Translations under genes and position numbers: made by a program
The notes under the pieces: model-generated
The model's database searches: none
What the model was told of the DNA's origin: nothing
The model's input: only the letters and a program-made list of their open reading frames with translations
Source of the DNA: Dasypus novemcinctus
Lineage: Eukaryota > Chordata > Mammalia > Cingulata > Dasypodidae
Length of the DNA stretch: 64,000 nt
NCBI RefSeq assembly: GCF_030445035.2
Contig: NC_080680.1
Span: forward strand, 53,953,212 to 54,017,211
Direction: 5' to 3'
In this document: piece after piece, positions 50,261-62,720 of the stretch
How positions within the stretch are numbered: position 1 is the stretch's first letter
Layout of the letters: each line of letters starts with the position of its first letter

Positions 50261-50722
50261 TCTGACCTGAGTAGAAAGAAGCTGGTCTGACCTTCACTGT
50301 GATTTTCAATCAGCCCCACTTCCCCTTAGGCTGGGAGCAGAGTTAAAATGTTGGCTATTGGCCTCTTTCTGATTTGGACAGGCTCAAACTTTATCCATTC
50401 TTAGGACTGTACTTCAGCCAGCCAAATTTCCTAATTAGTATCTGAAGTTGTTGCCTAACCATCTCTTCCTTCCCATTTTTTGGGAATTGGAGCTTCCAAC
50501 TCCAGCCAGGGAATAGTTCCCAAGGTGTGGAGTGTTTTTCTTATGAATCTTCACTCTAGATGGGCAGTCTCCTCCTTCCATTCCTCCAAGGATGTTGCAG
50601 GATGCACTTTTGGTCTCATGGACCCTAAATAGGCAATTTAGATAGTTCTATGTAATTACTAATTGCATTGTCAGATGAGCTGAATCTTAGAGATCCTTAC
50701 TCTGCTGCCAGCTTTCCCCTCC

Positions 50723-52050
50723 TCCTAACTCAATTTTGATAGAAAAGCAAACACTGTTATTTCCAGGTATCCTATTCAGAGATTGAATTTATATTCTATA
50801 GTAGTTGACACAAGAAATGATTGAACTTTGGGTTTGGGTACTGGTAGATGAGATTGGGATAAGAGAAAGAGTTTGATAAATATTTTGAAGGGATAAAGGA
50901 TAAAATTTTTTAAATGAAACTGAGTATATTTTATGAGGAAAATGATTCTTTTCACAAATTAGTGAAAGACAACTTAGTTGTTAGTAACTTACAAGTCAGT
51001 AGTGAAAGATCACTTACTAAATCAAGATGACCCAAGAAAAACAGGTTTGTAATGTGAGGGAGGATTGGAATCAAAAGATCCATTCTACATATATTCAAAT
51101 TGTAGTGGTTATAAATAATTTTTTAAGCCATTATAGACAGACAATTTGACATATGTGTTTGAAATTCTAGGTCACAGTTTTTACTTGGTGATATAGTTAG
51201 CAGCTATAATATATGAGATATTTAAAGTCACCAGACTGCATTATCATCTAAGTTGTTAATAAAAATAAAACTAGGGAAGTGAGACCATGAAAAAGCCATG
51301 AGCTACTCTAATGTTTGGAAGTTAAGTAAAAGGCAAAAAATGAGCAATGGAGTCTAAGAATATGCAGTTAGCGTAGTGGAAGAAAAACTGTGGCACCATG
51401 GTAGCCAAAAAAAGAGAAGAATATATCAACATGGAGGGAGTAAACTACTCTTGAGAGTTTCAGAAAATGAGAACAAAAAGGACAGGCGTTGTGAATGTGA
51501 ATTATTAAACTATATTGAGTATAAGTAAACTTTGGAGGAGATGAAAGAATTAATACTCTTCTGTGGTAGTAAAGTGTATGGATTTCAGTCCAAGTTTTGA
51601 TTATTATTAGCAGTGGAATTTTAAACTCTGTTTTATCATTCTCTTCCACCTATAAATTTGTTGATACTTTTATTGAACAAATATTCCTTGGATATTTATT
51701 ATCTGCCAGCCACTTTTCTGGTACTTGAGATATATTCATGAACAAGGCAACATAAATAAATTGCCTTATGGAAATTTTATTTTAGCATGGGTAATAATAA
51801 ACCCTTGCTGGGGAAGTCATGGACACTCTCAGAAATTTTCTCCAAGCCCTCACCTAACTCCCTCCTTTTCCCTCTTACTTGTTTGAGTAGAGGTATTTCA
51901 GTATGTTCCCAATTTTTATCCCAGAGGATAAAGTAGATTTAGTGAAATGGTCTAACTGAACCTTGAATGTGAGACCAAGAACAAGCAGCCCAGCTTCTTA
52001 CTGGGGCATGAACTCTGCTCAAAGTTTGCTTGATATATATTTTTTGCTCA
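50723..52050. other. Unassigned DNA with an old L2 remnant
   Basis: No exon seen. The minus-strand frame 51368-51649 (93 codons) has no motif. 51655-51790 resembles the L2 3' end. The sequence just before the candidate promoter is not recognised as repetitive. Confidence 0.4.
51655..51790 (+). mobile_element. L2-like 3' end remnant
   Basis: 'TATTGAACAAATATTCCTTGG' with 'TTATTATCTGCCAGCCACTTTTCTGG' and 'ATTCATGAACAAGG' follows the usual L2 3' end pattern. Diverged. Confidence 0.5.
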
Positions 52051-52077
52051 GTGGCAGGACCTGCTTCCCCCGGCGTG

Positions 52078-52085
52078 TATAAATA
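52078..52085 (+). promoter_or_regulatory. TATA box of a candidate host promoter
   Basis: TATAAATA, preceded by a short G+C-rich stretch (ccccggcg). It sits about 30 bp before a cytosine/adenine-rich stretch (52108-52115) suitable as a transcription start, and about 120 bp before an ATG in good context. No transposon was recognised over 52050-52250. Confidence 0.5.
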
Positions 52086-52124
52086 ACTCACACTTAAGCA
52101 AGACAGGCATCCTTCAGCTCAGAC

Positions 52125-52169
52125 ATGAAGCAGGATGTCTGGATTCATCAACCACTGACCCTGACCTGA
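52125..52169 (+). promoter_or_regulatory. Upstream ORF in the candidate leader
   Basis: An ATG at 52125 opens a 14-codon frame (MKQDVWIHQPLTLT) ending in TGA at 52167-52169, 27 bp before the main ATG. If the leader is transcribed, it could reduce initiation at the main ATG. Confidence 0.3.
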
Positions 52170-52196
52170 GCAGTTGAACTCTCTGAGAGGGCAGCC

Positions 52197-52240
52197 ATGA
52201 TGAAACCTCTTACCCTGCTCTTTTGGACCCTTTGTGCTGT
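52197..52240 (+). CDS. Candidate first coding exon with a signal peptide
   Basis: ATGATG at 52197 in a strong context (GCAGCC before it, G at -3) opens MMKPLTLLFWTLCA, then two bases of the next codon. The exon ends in CTGT followed by GTAAGT, a perfect donor match (intron from 52241). The peptide is a plausible start of a secretory signal: lysine near the N-terminus and then a hydrophobic core. With the TATA box at 52078 this is a coherent tissue-specific gene start. No second exon was identified in the remaining 11.8 kb, so the gene, its product and even its reality are open. A pseudogenised or chance arrangement remains possible. Confidence 0.45.
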
Positions 52241-52329
52241 GTAAGTAATAAAGTGGTCATTTGTTGAGACTCTTTTGTGCATGAGCCAGTGTTCCCATGC
52301 TGCACCATGTAGCAACTCACTCTTCAAGC

Positions 52330-52440
52330 CTATCTTTTAGGGCTTTTGGGATGATTAAATGTGATAATATATGTGTAGTACAGAGAGCAGTGCCTGGCCT
52401 AAAATAAATGGTCTGATATATTAACTATTGTTTCTACCTG
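52330..52440 (+). mobile_element. MIR-like SINE remnant
   Basis: 'ggatgattaaatgtgataat', 'cagagagcagtgcctggcct' and 'aaataaatggt' follow the 3' half of the MIR consensus in order. It lies in the candidate first intron. Confidence 0.65.
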
Positions 52441-53939
52441 GGGCTAGGATGGATGGTATTGGAGGCAAACAATTATTTAAAAATCTTTACTTGGTAGAGC
52501 AGAAATTATCAGGGCAAACTTCTTAATTGTGCTCTCATGTAATACAAAGAAATATATTTTCTTTGTTTCTATGCACCTGGAAAATATATCATTAATATTA
52601 ATTACCAATGAAATGGAAAAATTGAAAAAATTTCCAAATTAATGCTGAAGAGGGCTAAAAAAAGATATATATCAATCAAATATGCTTAAAATAACAAAGA
52701 CAACTTGAAAATAATGGGTTAATAAAGAGTTTCCAGGAAAATGCAAATATCACAAAAATAGAAGTAGCAATACTTATGTCAAACTAAGTGGGATTTAAGG
52801 TTATAAAACAATAAGAAATAATGAAGAGGCAATTTATAAAGTAGCTCATTTGTATGAGTATGCAATTGTCATAAACCTATATGCATGATCAACATGTCTT
52901 CAAATAATGTATTTCAAAATTTTATTAGAAGTCAATGAAAATGAGTTGAAGTGCAAATATATTTGGAATTATCCATACATTTTCCAAATACCTTTAATAA
53001 CCACAAAAATAAAAATATATAAAAGAAGAGAAATATAATTAATACCTTCAATGAAATAGATAAATAAACTTATATTCTTCGTAGAGAAACTACATGAACA
53101 TATTTATCTGTCTTTTTAACACACCTGAAAAATATTTTAAAGAGAGATTTTGTAAATCATATTATCTGATTATTTTATATTATATAGTAAAGTTAATATA
53201 TGTATATATATTAAAACCACAGACAATTCTTAGTCATGTTCATGGGTAAGTCCTCATCAAAAAAACAAAAATGAATTAGAATAATTAACTAGAAAAAATA
53301 CATATCAAAACCTATGGAAATTTGCCTATACTAAAAAGAAAATCCATTCTAGTCAGTAAATGTTTATGTGTTTTCATTACTAAAAAAATATTAAAAATTG
53401 ACTATATCTCGTATTTATAAAATAAAATGAGCACCAAACTAAATGAAAAGAAATGAGGAAGTAGGAACTAATAAAAATGAAGACATAAATTAGTGCAATA
53501 AACAACGATCACCTAAAAACTGAATTATTTAGAGGCAAAAAAATAAAAAGGGAAGATATGTCCCTCTCTAGCATAAGTAAGGAAACACATAATTTCATAA
53601 AAATAAATAAAATTAGGAATGCATAAAAGATGTAACCACCATTAGATTAAAATGATCATTAGAGAGATCACATTAATCATAAGAATACCAAATACAATTC
53701 CTTATCAAAATACTTAAAGCCTAGAGGAAACATGATTTCTTGGTGAAATGGAAAATACAAACTCTAACACAGGAAGAAGAAAAGTTAATACCACCTATTA
53801 TATAGAAAATATTAGAAACATGAGAAAAAGTCTATCAATAATACGTCATGTCATATCATTTATTTCATAGTTGTTATCAACAGATATTTCCAGTGTCAAA
53901 GTATTCATTAACATAAAACTACATGACTGTCCCTTAATT
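52441..53939. other. Unassigned, very A+T-rich DNA
   Basis: No exon or repeat recognised; long A-rich stretches throughout. If the candidate exon at 52197 is real, this would be intron. Confidence 0.4.
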
Positions 53940-54178
53940 TCTTTCTTTCTTATTATTTATTTATTTATTTATTTTCTATTTGGTTGTGTCACTGTCTTTT
54001 TGGTGCACCTCTTTGCTGCCTGGGAGTCTGCGTCTCTCTACACCGCTACACCGCGCAGGTCTTTGATGTGTCTTTTTCTTTTTTTCTTTTTTTTTTTTTT
54101 ACCAAGATCGAACCCACGTCCTCCATATGGTAAACAGGAGCTCATTTGTTTGAGCCACAACCACAGCCACTTCTCCCT
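53940..54178 (-). mobile_element. tRNA-derived SINE, older DAS-like type
   Basis: An ATTT-rich tail at 53950-53976, a short body, an inner T-run (54071-54101), then the B-box-like region and tRNA head in reverse ('gatcgaacccacgtcctcca', 'tttgagccacaacc'). The T-run between body and head differs from other copies. The frame at 53871-54200 is an artefact. Confidence 0.72.
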
Positions 54179-55740
54179 CAGTTTGTTTTTGAAGACTTGA
54201 TAAATACAGTATGGAAACAAACTATATAGAAATATATAAACATTTTCTTATATAGATGCAAGCATTTAAAAAAATATTTTCAAATAGTCTAGTAAATTTG
54301 AAAGTAATAAAATAATCTGATCAATTAAGGCTTATTCCAGGAAAATGGATGAATAATTCTATATCAAGAACTCTATTCATAAAATTCGTTAAATTAGTAC
54401 ATGAAATGGTAAAAAGTGGTTGACGTGTTCATGGTCGGAGTAATAAAGGAACTTTGTTCAAGACAGGAGGCTTCAAATATCAGTAGTCAAGAAAAGAGAT
54501 TAGATGCCTCATGCCACCACCATGTGCTCTAGGATCACTTAGAAGAATTTCTAATGACTTCTTTTCTTATAAGACACTACAGGAAGCCCAAATATCTCAG
54601 GTCATCCTTCATCCACATACTCCAACTTCTCAAACTCTAACCCACAAACTCTAGTGACCATTTGACAACATTACTCCCTATTCTAACACCTTTTCCCAGC
54701 CCTCCCCTAGTATCCTAGTATCCTTCAGCTCTATTTTCTTTTATTTAAAGTAAGTCACCAGGACCTTCCTCTTATTTTCAAAACCTTTTCTGATTTTTCT
54801 TTTCCACTCATATTGTAATGGAAACCACTTCTCTGAGAACATTTCTTCCTCTGCCTCTCCCCATCTCCTGTTCTCACTGCTACCCATCACCACATGGTGG
54901 TCTTTATATTTTACAGTTCTTTTGCCCTTGGGTTTGATGTTGAGCTTGGCACCCATTTGCTCCTCTTTGTTTCTCTCAAGCTATATACCTTTCCGCCTCA
55001 GCTTATAGACACAGAACTTTAACTATCATACTGGACCACATATTATCACTTATTATAGCAGCCAAGTCCTTCCCTCTTGAGTATTTTAGCACTTGGCTCA
55101 GGTAACTCTGCAACATCACTGTTCTCATAGTTATGTTGATTTCAGTGTCCAAATACATGAACTTTCAATAATCTGGTGAGGAAGAGAGTGACTAGTTTTT
55201 CACCAAATCCATTTCCTTTCCTTCAAACATACATCAGTACAATATTTCCCAGTCTCCTGTATGTGACCATGTGTCTGACTGATGGATAACAGAATATTTA
55301 TTAAGAACATAAGACTTCAACACATTTCATAAAGTAGATATTAGTTTTTTAAAAACATCAAATAAAATATTTTTCAAGGAATGAATGGAAGGTGAGAATT
55401 TTGAGACAATGATGATACTTGTTGAACTTGTTTCAGGAGATACAAAGGAACAGGGTAAATGATAGCAGATATAAGGTCAAGGTAAGCCGCTTTGTTGATA
55501 TTTCTTTGTTTCCTCTTATAAATTACTAGTATTTATTTTTTGGTTTTAGATGGTAGCTTTTGGAACACATTTTTATATGAATAGGAATAATTTTATAAAG
55601 ACAGAATGATTAAAAATACAGAAAAGAAAACAGAACAGAAATATAAGTACTGAAAAAAATGTCTACTAATACAAGTTTGTTTGTGGGTTTAGTCATGGAA
55701 AAAGAATTTCCCTCAGAGGATTCTATGTTCCTAATGAATT
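54179..55740. other. Unassigned DNA
   Basis: No exon or repeat recognised. 54480-55270 is less A+T-rich and has a 71-codon minus frame (54741-54956) rich in lysine without a recognised motif. Confidence 0.35.
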
Positions 55741-56125
55741 GTCAAAAGAACCACCACTGCAAGTAGAGAGGAGAGCTTTATTAACAGTTTCACAATTTGT
55801 GAACTGGGTAACACCAAGTAAAATACCTGTTCCAAAGCATTCTGTGTCATTGGGTTAACATAGCCCTGCCAAAACAGGGAAATTGCCATTTTCAGGTGAG
55901 TTCTGTTCTAGGAGATTATTTATTGAAATATCAAAGCAGCAGGAAACTGGTCCGAAGCCCGCTGGTCAGAGGTTGGGTTCTTTTCCTTGTTCTATTTCTT
56001 GCAGGCTTCAGGCAAGCTGTGCCTGCTTGCTTTCTGCCTGCTGTGTCAGGCAGCCATCTTGTGCACTTTCTTACTTGAACCCAGAGCCTGAAAGTCAATT
56101 TAATGTTCCTTTCAAATAATTAGAA
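55741..56125 (-). mobile_element. Possible solo LTR, minus strand
   Basis: On the minus strand there is TTAATAAAGCTCTCCTCTC (polyadenylation signal and R/U5-like sequence, near 55770-55790). Upstream comes a G+C-richer stretch with 'caagatggctgcctgacaca' (near 56040-56062). This layout resembles a gammaretrovirus-type LTR. The ends and target duplication are not resolved. The plus-strand frames at 55883-56119 are attributed to this element. Confidence 0.4.
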
Positions 56126-56689
56126 TTGTGAGTCTAGAATGTCATTTGAGGATGTTCTTAAGAGATAGTTTGTAGGTGGAAGGAAAAGTAATACAATAGA
56201 TATCTCAGAGAGAGGGAATGTGGGTTAATAAAGTAATGGTATTGGACTACTGGACAAAGATCAATATCCATTGAAGCTCTTGATCATGCATTTAAAATAA
56301 TATAATTGAACTAAATTTTTATTATTCTCTTTAGAAACACTTAGACGATGACTGAAAAGACAAGGGCAAATGGGTAGTTAGGTTTAATCAGGTTTGGGAG
56401 TTTTGTTTCCACAAGGATTGAGGATGCCTACAAGTCTGCTGAAGCTGGAAAATAAAGAGAAATTATAGAGAAAGGAGGAAAGTAGAGAGAATAAGCCCAT
56501 GTGGAATAAAGTCTTGCTACAGAAATGAGTTAGAAGGAGAGGTAATGATTGGAGAATAGGTATATTTGAAGAAAATTTTGAAGATGATATATTTACTGGG
56601 AAGAATAAGGTTTATACTATGAACATGGGAATGTCCAACTCAGTCTAATCAAGGAAAACTTTTGAAACCAATAGGCTGATAGCAAGCAA

Positions 56690-57620
56690 AATTGGCTTTT
56701 TTTCTGCCCAATGCACATCACAGAGTAATTCCTGAGCCACTGGGACTTCAAAAAGAGAGTTTATTGCCAGATCATACCAAGGAGCTAAGCTGACCTCACA
56801 GTTTAAATTCTGTCTCCCCTAACTTCAGTAACTGATAGTTTTTAAACTGAATAAAAGTGGGTTCTTTTCCTGCCCCATGCCCTTGAAAGACCAATTCCTG
56901 AGATACTGATCTGTGTATTTGCTAGTATAGCAAAGGGGGTCAGTCACTTAAGGACCCTAAATCTGTCTCTCTGAGTTTGAGAATTTTAGGGTTTTTATGG
57001 ACTCAAACAGGAGGGTGGAGTAATTACCATCACAATAGTAAGTATAAACAAGGGTGATCCTATTTCAAAATAAATATAAACAAAGGTAAATTCAGTCTAG
57101 AATAACCATCACAATAGCAAGTATTTGCAAAGATGAGGTCTGGTCTAGCCAGTGTAAGAAATTTCAGATATTAACCTTTGGCTATTTTATAATATCTTGA
57201 AAGTGAAAAGGCATCTGTATAATTAAGAAGTCATTATTATTTGTTAATTCTTAACCCTCATTTACACATTTATAGTATTCAAAGACAGGCAGTTTTATGC
57301 TAATGAGTTACTGGGATAGGGTTGGCTCAGGTTCTTTCATTAATAAACATTACAGGGCTTTCTAATAAGCACAAGACCCCAAAGGTGTAAAACATGATAG
57401 GGAGGTGGGTACAAAAGGGGTATTATCACAAGATAAAACTTATGTAGGTTTACAATTATTAGAGATAAAGGTTTCTGGATTCTAGTTCAAGTTTCAGTAA
57501 TTTACATATTTTTGGCTTTTCTACAATATAGTAAAAAGTAAAAAGGCATCTATATAGTGTTTTCTGTAATTGTAATCATTTGTTAATTCTTAACTCTCAG
57601 TTACAAGGGCAAAGATCTCT
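56690..57620. repeat. Locally duplicated, LTR-like region
   Basis: Three sets of internal repeats are visible. 'ctgcc(c/a)catgc...aattcctgag' occurs at 56703 and 56870 (offset about 165). 'taaccatcacaatag(t/c)aagta' occurs near 57022 and 57102 (about 80). 'aaaaggcatct(a/g)tata' followed by 'tttgttaattcttaac' occurs near 57210 and 57540 (about 330). Minus-strand AATAAACTCTC near 56757 suggests an LTR polyadenylation region. The family is unknown. Confidence 0.45.
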
Positions 57621-59740
57621 GAGAACAGGGTTATAGCCATCTCCCAAATCAGTTTTAAAGATGATGAAGACATGCTTTGCAATAAAAGTTGAGTAAGTAA
57701 TGCACATTGAACTCCAGGTTACTTGCATCTGCACAATTTTTACTATATGGTAGACAATCAAGGATTTTCCAGTGAATATACAAGGAAGGAACTCAACTTA
57801 TGTCATTATGAGGGCAGGAGAATTGTACACAGGTGCCTCCTCCTCACATTTTCATTTGGGGATCTCATATATAATTGTGGTATGTTTATAAGTAGTTTGG
57901 ATTTCTTACATGGATGCTAGGCTTAAAGTTGGTTTAGAGAGCTTCTATTGGTCCAATAGGCCTAAATAATACTTCAGCAAAATTGTAAATATAATAGTGT
58001 TTAAAATTACTATAGGGCATATTTCTTTATGATGGGCATACAAATTTAAAGATATTTGGATAGCGTAAGGGTAAATACAAATTAAATAATAATACTAAAG
58101 GGTTTTATTCTCTCTGTTGAATATAAGGAAATAGACTTTCTCCCTTTTCTCTTTGTATTTACTTTAGAAAAATTTTAATTGTAAATTAGCTTTTGCTTTG
58201 TAAACCATGTATAAATTCAAAAGTATATGAAAGACTGAACAAGCCTCTTGCAAATTTCAGCACACAAAGCAAGAAGATATTGCCTGTATCACCCAGTTTC
58301 CTTGGGAAAAATGAGCCTAACTTCCAGGAAGCTCCTTGCTCTAAATTGTAAACCTATCTTCAGAACACCTTGAGAATATGTATTGTATGTATTGGGTTAT
58401 ATCATCTTGGCCACATAAAAAGGGAGCGTTTATATCTGGCTTTACAATCTCTTTGCAAATGCCTGTGCTTCATCACATTCTGGTTTAAGGTTTCACTTTT
58501 TGGTTTAATGTTTATTCAATAACAGAATTATTTTTCCTTTTCTTCTGCCTTTGTGGAGAAGTTTTCTGGGTTAGGAGAAAATTTTATTTTTAATTATATG
58601 TCCCCAACAGTTGCCAACATCCCTCCCACTTCAGTCTTATAAACTTCTTGTGCTTGTTTTATTTTAAGACCAATCCCAGTGTGGGACCTGACTATAAATC
58701 TCCAAGTGGTGGGCAACATCTGGCCAAGAGACTCAGGTATGGGGAAAAAAGCAGAACTTCTAGGAAGGAAAGGCTGAGGATCTCCCATGAAGAATATTTT
58801 CAGAAAGACAATTTTTCTACTTAGAAGAGACTTTCTGAATTCTTCTACCAAAAAGTGGCTGAATTAATAACAACATAAAAACTAATACTTTGCTCTGATT
58901 GTATCACCGGCCTGTGTGACAAGAGGAGGAAATTTACTAGAGTAAAATACGTTTGACCTAATAGGTTGTGGAATATTAATGAATTTTAATTCAACAATAA
59001 AGATAAAACCAGTGTGTAAATTTAAAAAAAAGTTTTAAATTACTTTACTAAAACAAAACTCAATTTTCTTGAGCACTGACTGTACATCTGGAAGTTATAA
59101 AACAGTATTGTTACCAGATTTTACTTGAGATTTTTGACTATGCTGGAGAAATGAATTTCAGGAGCATGTTGGGTGAGTAGGCCCATGATTTACTTGGGTA
59201 GGGGAGGAAGAGAAATGGGAGAAAATAACAGATCAGGGCGCCAGGTAGAAAGGAAGGGGTTGTAAAGTGATAAAAGGGGGCTGATTTGCAGAGTACAATT
59301 TCTCTTTATAGGTTATAAATGCCCAAGTGTTACTTGTGTGGCCACATGGCAGAGGAAAAATGGCGAGTACAGTGTGCAGAACACAGGACAGGTCCACAGG
59401 CAAGAGCACATGAGAGAGAGAATTTAGGCTTTTTGCCTGCCCTTTTGAACTGTTAATTATCCCACCCTTTGCTAATGGCAGGGGAGAAGTTCCAGCTATT
59501 TACTGATCATCTCTCCCATCAATCTCCCATGAGGACCCAATGATAAAATCCAGGGGGAATATCTGGGGCTTCTCCTGGCTTCTGGAGGAAGTCTTCTTCT
59601 GAGTGGTGGAATCTTGGGGAGGGTCTTACAGCAGCCATCTTGGAGTTATTGATGTCCACATGAACTTGCCAGGTTCCAGATCCATCTATTGATTTCCTAT
59701 CTTACTAGCCGGCTTCAGCATCATTTCTGCTGAAAACAAT
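57621..59740. other. Unassigned DNA
   Basis: No exon recognised. The minus-strand stretch starting 'tgttggggacatataatt' near 58612 could be the TG end of another LTR, but no partner or duplication was found. The frame 58594-58851 has no recognised domain. Confidence 0.35.
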
Positions 59741-59749
59741 ATAGTGAGA

Positions 59750-59905
59750 CATTTATTGATTATGTATATCATTATCATTTCACAGGGTAGAAAATGTGCC
59801 TACAATGATTAAATAATATTTCCAAGGTCATATCTATCTATTCAGAGGCAGAGATGGGGTCCGATCCCAGAAAGTCTTCTTCCAAATCTCAGCTGTTAAC
59901 TTCTA
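59750..59905 (-). mobile_element. MIR-like SINE remnant
   Basis: 'attatcatttcacagggtag', 'tttccaaggtcata' and 'aggcagagatggggtccgat' follow the MIR consensus in reverse order, including the B-box region (GGTCCGATCCC). Confidence 0.6.
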
Positions 59906-62560
59906 TGCATAACACCTCACAGTTTATATGTTATCACATTACCATGTTTTATCCAATTATAGAGATCTAATCACCTTGCTTTTGTGAAATAACATCAATT
60001 GAAAATATATCTTTTCAAAATCAAGCCGTATTCATTGAAACATAAAACTCTACCTCTAAATCTCTATTATTTTTCAAAACTATTTCAATTTTTCTTTCTT
60101 CCCATATTGATTATGAGAGGCATTCTGATTTCAGGCATGTTAAAATGTGCAGGAATAAAGTAGTGTGACTTAGAATTAATAAAATATGGTAATTGTTACC
60201 ATAATCCTTTAAATTAAATAACAGTGGTTTTATAGATTAGGGAACTGTGTACAAGAGAGATTTAATCATCTTCCTTTGGTGAATTGAAAATATCTTTTCA
60301 AAACCAAGATGTATTCACTTAAACACAAAGCTGTTCCTTAAGGTAGTAATGATCACTGGAAACTATGATTTCAAGATATTTGCAAACTGTCTTCTGTTTC
60401 AGTGAGCTTTATAATCCTTTATCTATACTCATTGTGATTAAAATTAAAATCCTTAAAAAAAGGTTTTCTATGTTTATATACCATATTGACTTGCTAAAAT
60501 ATAACCATGCATTTGTTTCTCTCCTATTAACTTTAAAGGCACTAAAGGCAGCTTGTTTTGAGAAGCAATTGTAGAAATTAAGTGTAATTATCCTTAGGAT
60601 GTTTTGGATTTTATAAGAGCCAAGCTTGGAAGTGAAGTAATACATGTATTGTTTAGGAAAAACAGTGGAATTAATCACTGTGTTTAAAGAGTTAAAACTA
60701 AGGCCTCTTGATTCTTATTTCAATATTGAGGGAAAAAAACCCTGACATTATTAACAATGGATGTCACAGTGGAGACTCAGGACAGGAAATGACTGAGAAG
60801 TTTTTTTTTTATAACTACACAGTTAGGCAATGCAGAACAAAGAAGATGCTGACTCAGCAAAATGACATACCCAAGGCTGTTGCAGGTAGGGCCTAGAAAT
60901 CAAATATAACCGTGTGAGCATCACAAAATTTTGGTGGATTTTTGTTTCTTATTCATTTGTTTAAAATATTTGATGTAGAATCAAACCCCAGAGGATGTGA
61001 TTTTAAACCTGCCTATGTGGGATGTGCATAATTGATGTGACTTTAATTTAATCTTGAAAAGGGAGTGAGATGTGATCATGAGAGTACCTGGAATAGTGCA
61101 CTCTTGTTTCATTAACACAAGCAACAAAGAAGGAAGAAAGAAAGAAAGCTTCCTACATCAGACCAGGTCCAGTGGGGCATATGCAAGCCAATGTACACAG
61201 GTGAAGGTGACAGTAATAAAGAGGAAAGGAAGCAGAATGAATCCCTGGGGCCTGGAATAAAGCAGAAAGAGAAACACAGAAGTCAGTCAAGGTCTAAGAA
61301 GCTGATCCAAGTATTTAATAATAGAAAGGTCTATTTGGAATTCCCAGAAGAGCAGCTCAAGATAACATTTATTTGGTTAAGTTTAAGAGTAAAGATCTAA
61401 AGCTCAAAATGAACAAAGTAGTAGTTATACCATCCAGTATTTGATTTTCTTTTCATGCTTTATGTATTTATTCTTAAACTAAAACAGAGCATACTTGCTA
61501 GATACAGCATTTCTCTTACTTTCTTGCTGTTGGTAGGGATTGTTTCCAATGATCTTATATTCTTTATAGTGTAGATTGAGTGTGTAGAACAATTCTGCTA
61601 TACTTTACTCCAGTAAATATATATGGTCTGAACCAAATAGTGGCCAAAACTGAAGGAAAAATATTATTGAATGCTTCATTGATATGCTAACCTAAGCAAC
61701 ATGAAAAAGTTGCACACTAAATTTAAACATTTATTTGTTTAATAAGGAATTAAATCCTTGGTTCAAAAGCAATTGAAATTGCCAATGTAAAGTATAATGC
61801 ATAATGAAATATAGTGCTTCAGCATGTATCACATTGCCATGGCATACAGTAGGCATTCAGTCAAACTTGGAGAGATACTGCAATAGGGTCTTAAATCATG
61901 AATTAATTGTTCATTTTATGATTATCATGTGAGAACTTTTAGATACATTCAGAATCAAGAATTTCCAAAATCAGAAAACAATCTGTGCTAAAGAATTGAT
62001 GAGGAAATAATCTCTACGATTTAAAAAATTCATGGTCCTTAACATTGTATTTGAGTCAATTCACAATCATTTAAGTAGCTGGATAAAATAAAAAGAAATG
62101 AAAAATTCATGACCTGTAATATGGGTTTAGGAACTTGGGAGAGGAAGTACATTGTGCAGCTTTTGTAAAATAGAAAGTTAATTAAACCAGTAGAAACCTT
62201 ATGTAATGCAATGTCTGCTTAGAAGAAAATGAATACCTTTATTGTATTAGCTGTTTGTGAATATATTCCATTGGGAACTGAAAAATTATAGCTTTCAACT
62301 AGTTTTAGGATTTAACTGAATTGCTTTTTTTTTCAACTGGAACAGATAAATAAATAATCCAAATCAGTATATTTTATAAAATAGATTTTACTGTTATAGA
62401 AATGTTTATATGTTGGTGAAAAAGACAGCATTTCCAAATCACATCCAGCCAGTAATTACTGTTTCATTTATTAATGCAAAGCAGTACCAGGTCCATGCTT
62501 ACAATGCTGATCATGGTGATGCTTATCTTGATGGTGATACTGAGACAGTAGTGACAATTT
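59906..62560. other. Unassigned DNA
   Basis: No exon or RNA gene recognised. Short frames at 60365-60896 and 61072-61400 have no domain. 61800-61870 ('catacagtaggcattcagtc') may be a MIR or L2 end. Confidence 0.35.
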
Positions 62561-62564
62561 ATGG

Positions 62565-62720
62565 ATAGCTGAGATTTATGGAGTGTCTACTATATACCAC
62601 AGTAGAACTGTGACATAGATGCTAGAATTTCCACAACTTTGAAAAGAAAAAAGGAAACTGAGTCAAACAAAGTAAATTGCTCAGAATCAATAGGAATTTG
62701 TTGATTAAGTTAGGATGAAT
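62565..62720 (-). mobile_element. MIR-like SINE remnant
   Basis: 'gagtgtctactatataccac', 'aaaaggaaactgagtc' and 'aaagtaaattgctcag' match the MIR consensus in reverse. Confidence 0.55.

Larger units (their letters stand above)
42640..50722 (-). mobile_element. Nearly full-length L1, minus strand, with three nested insertions
   Basis: The order on the minus strand is a 5' region with tandem units (50722-49480), ORF1/inter-ORF sequence (about 49400-48900) and endonuclease (48882-48260). Reverse transcriptase (47643-46468), the C-terminal end (43810-43559) and a 3' UTR to about 42640 follow. The right edge reads, on the minus strand, GGAGGAGGGGAAAGCTGGCAGC, like the GGAGGAG-CAAGATGGCNGC start of L1. 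Insertions inside are an L1 3' end (44072-44600) and LTRs (45458-46122 and 47013-47360). No target duplication was found at the outer edges. Confidence 0.82.

Noticed and set aside
55970..56119. Possible second exon after a strong polypyrimidine-AG at 56005, in frame with the candidate exon at 52197
   Set aside because: The interval has the polyadenylation signal and YY1-like features of a minus-strand LTR, and the peptide has no recognisable domain.
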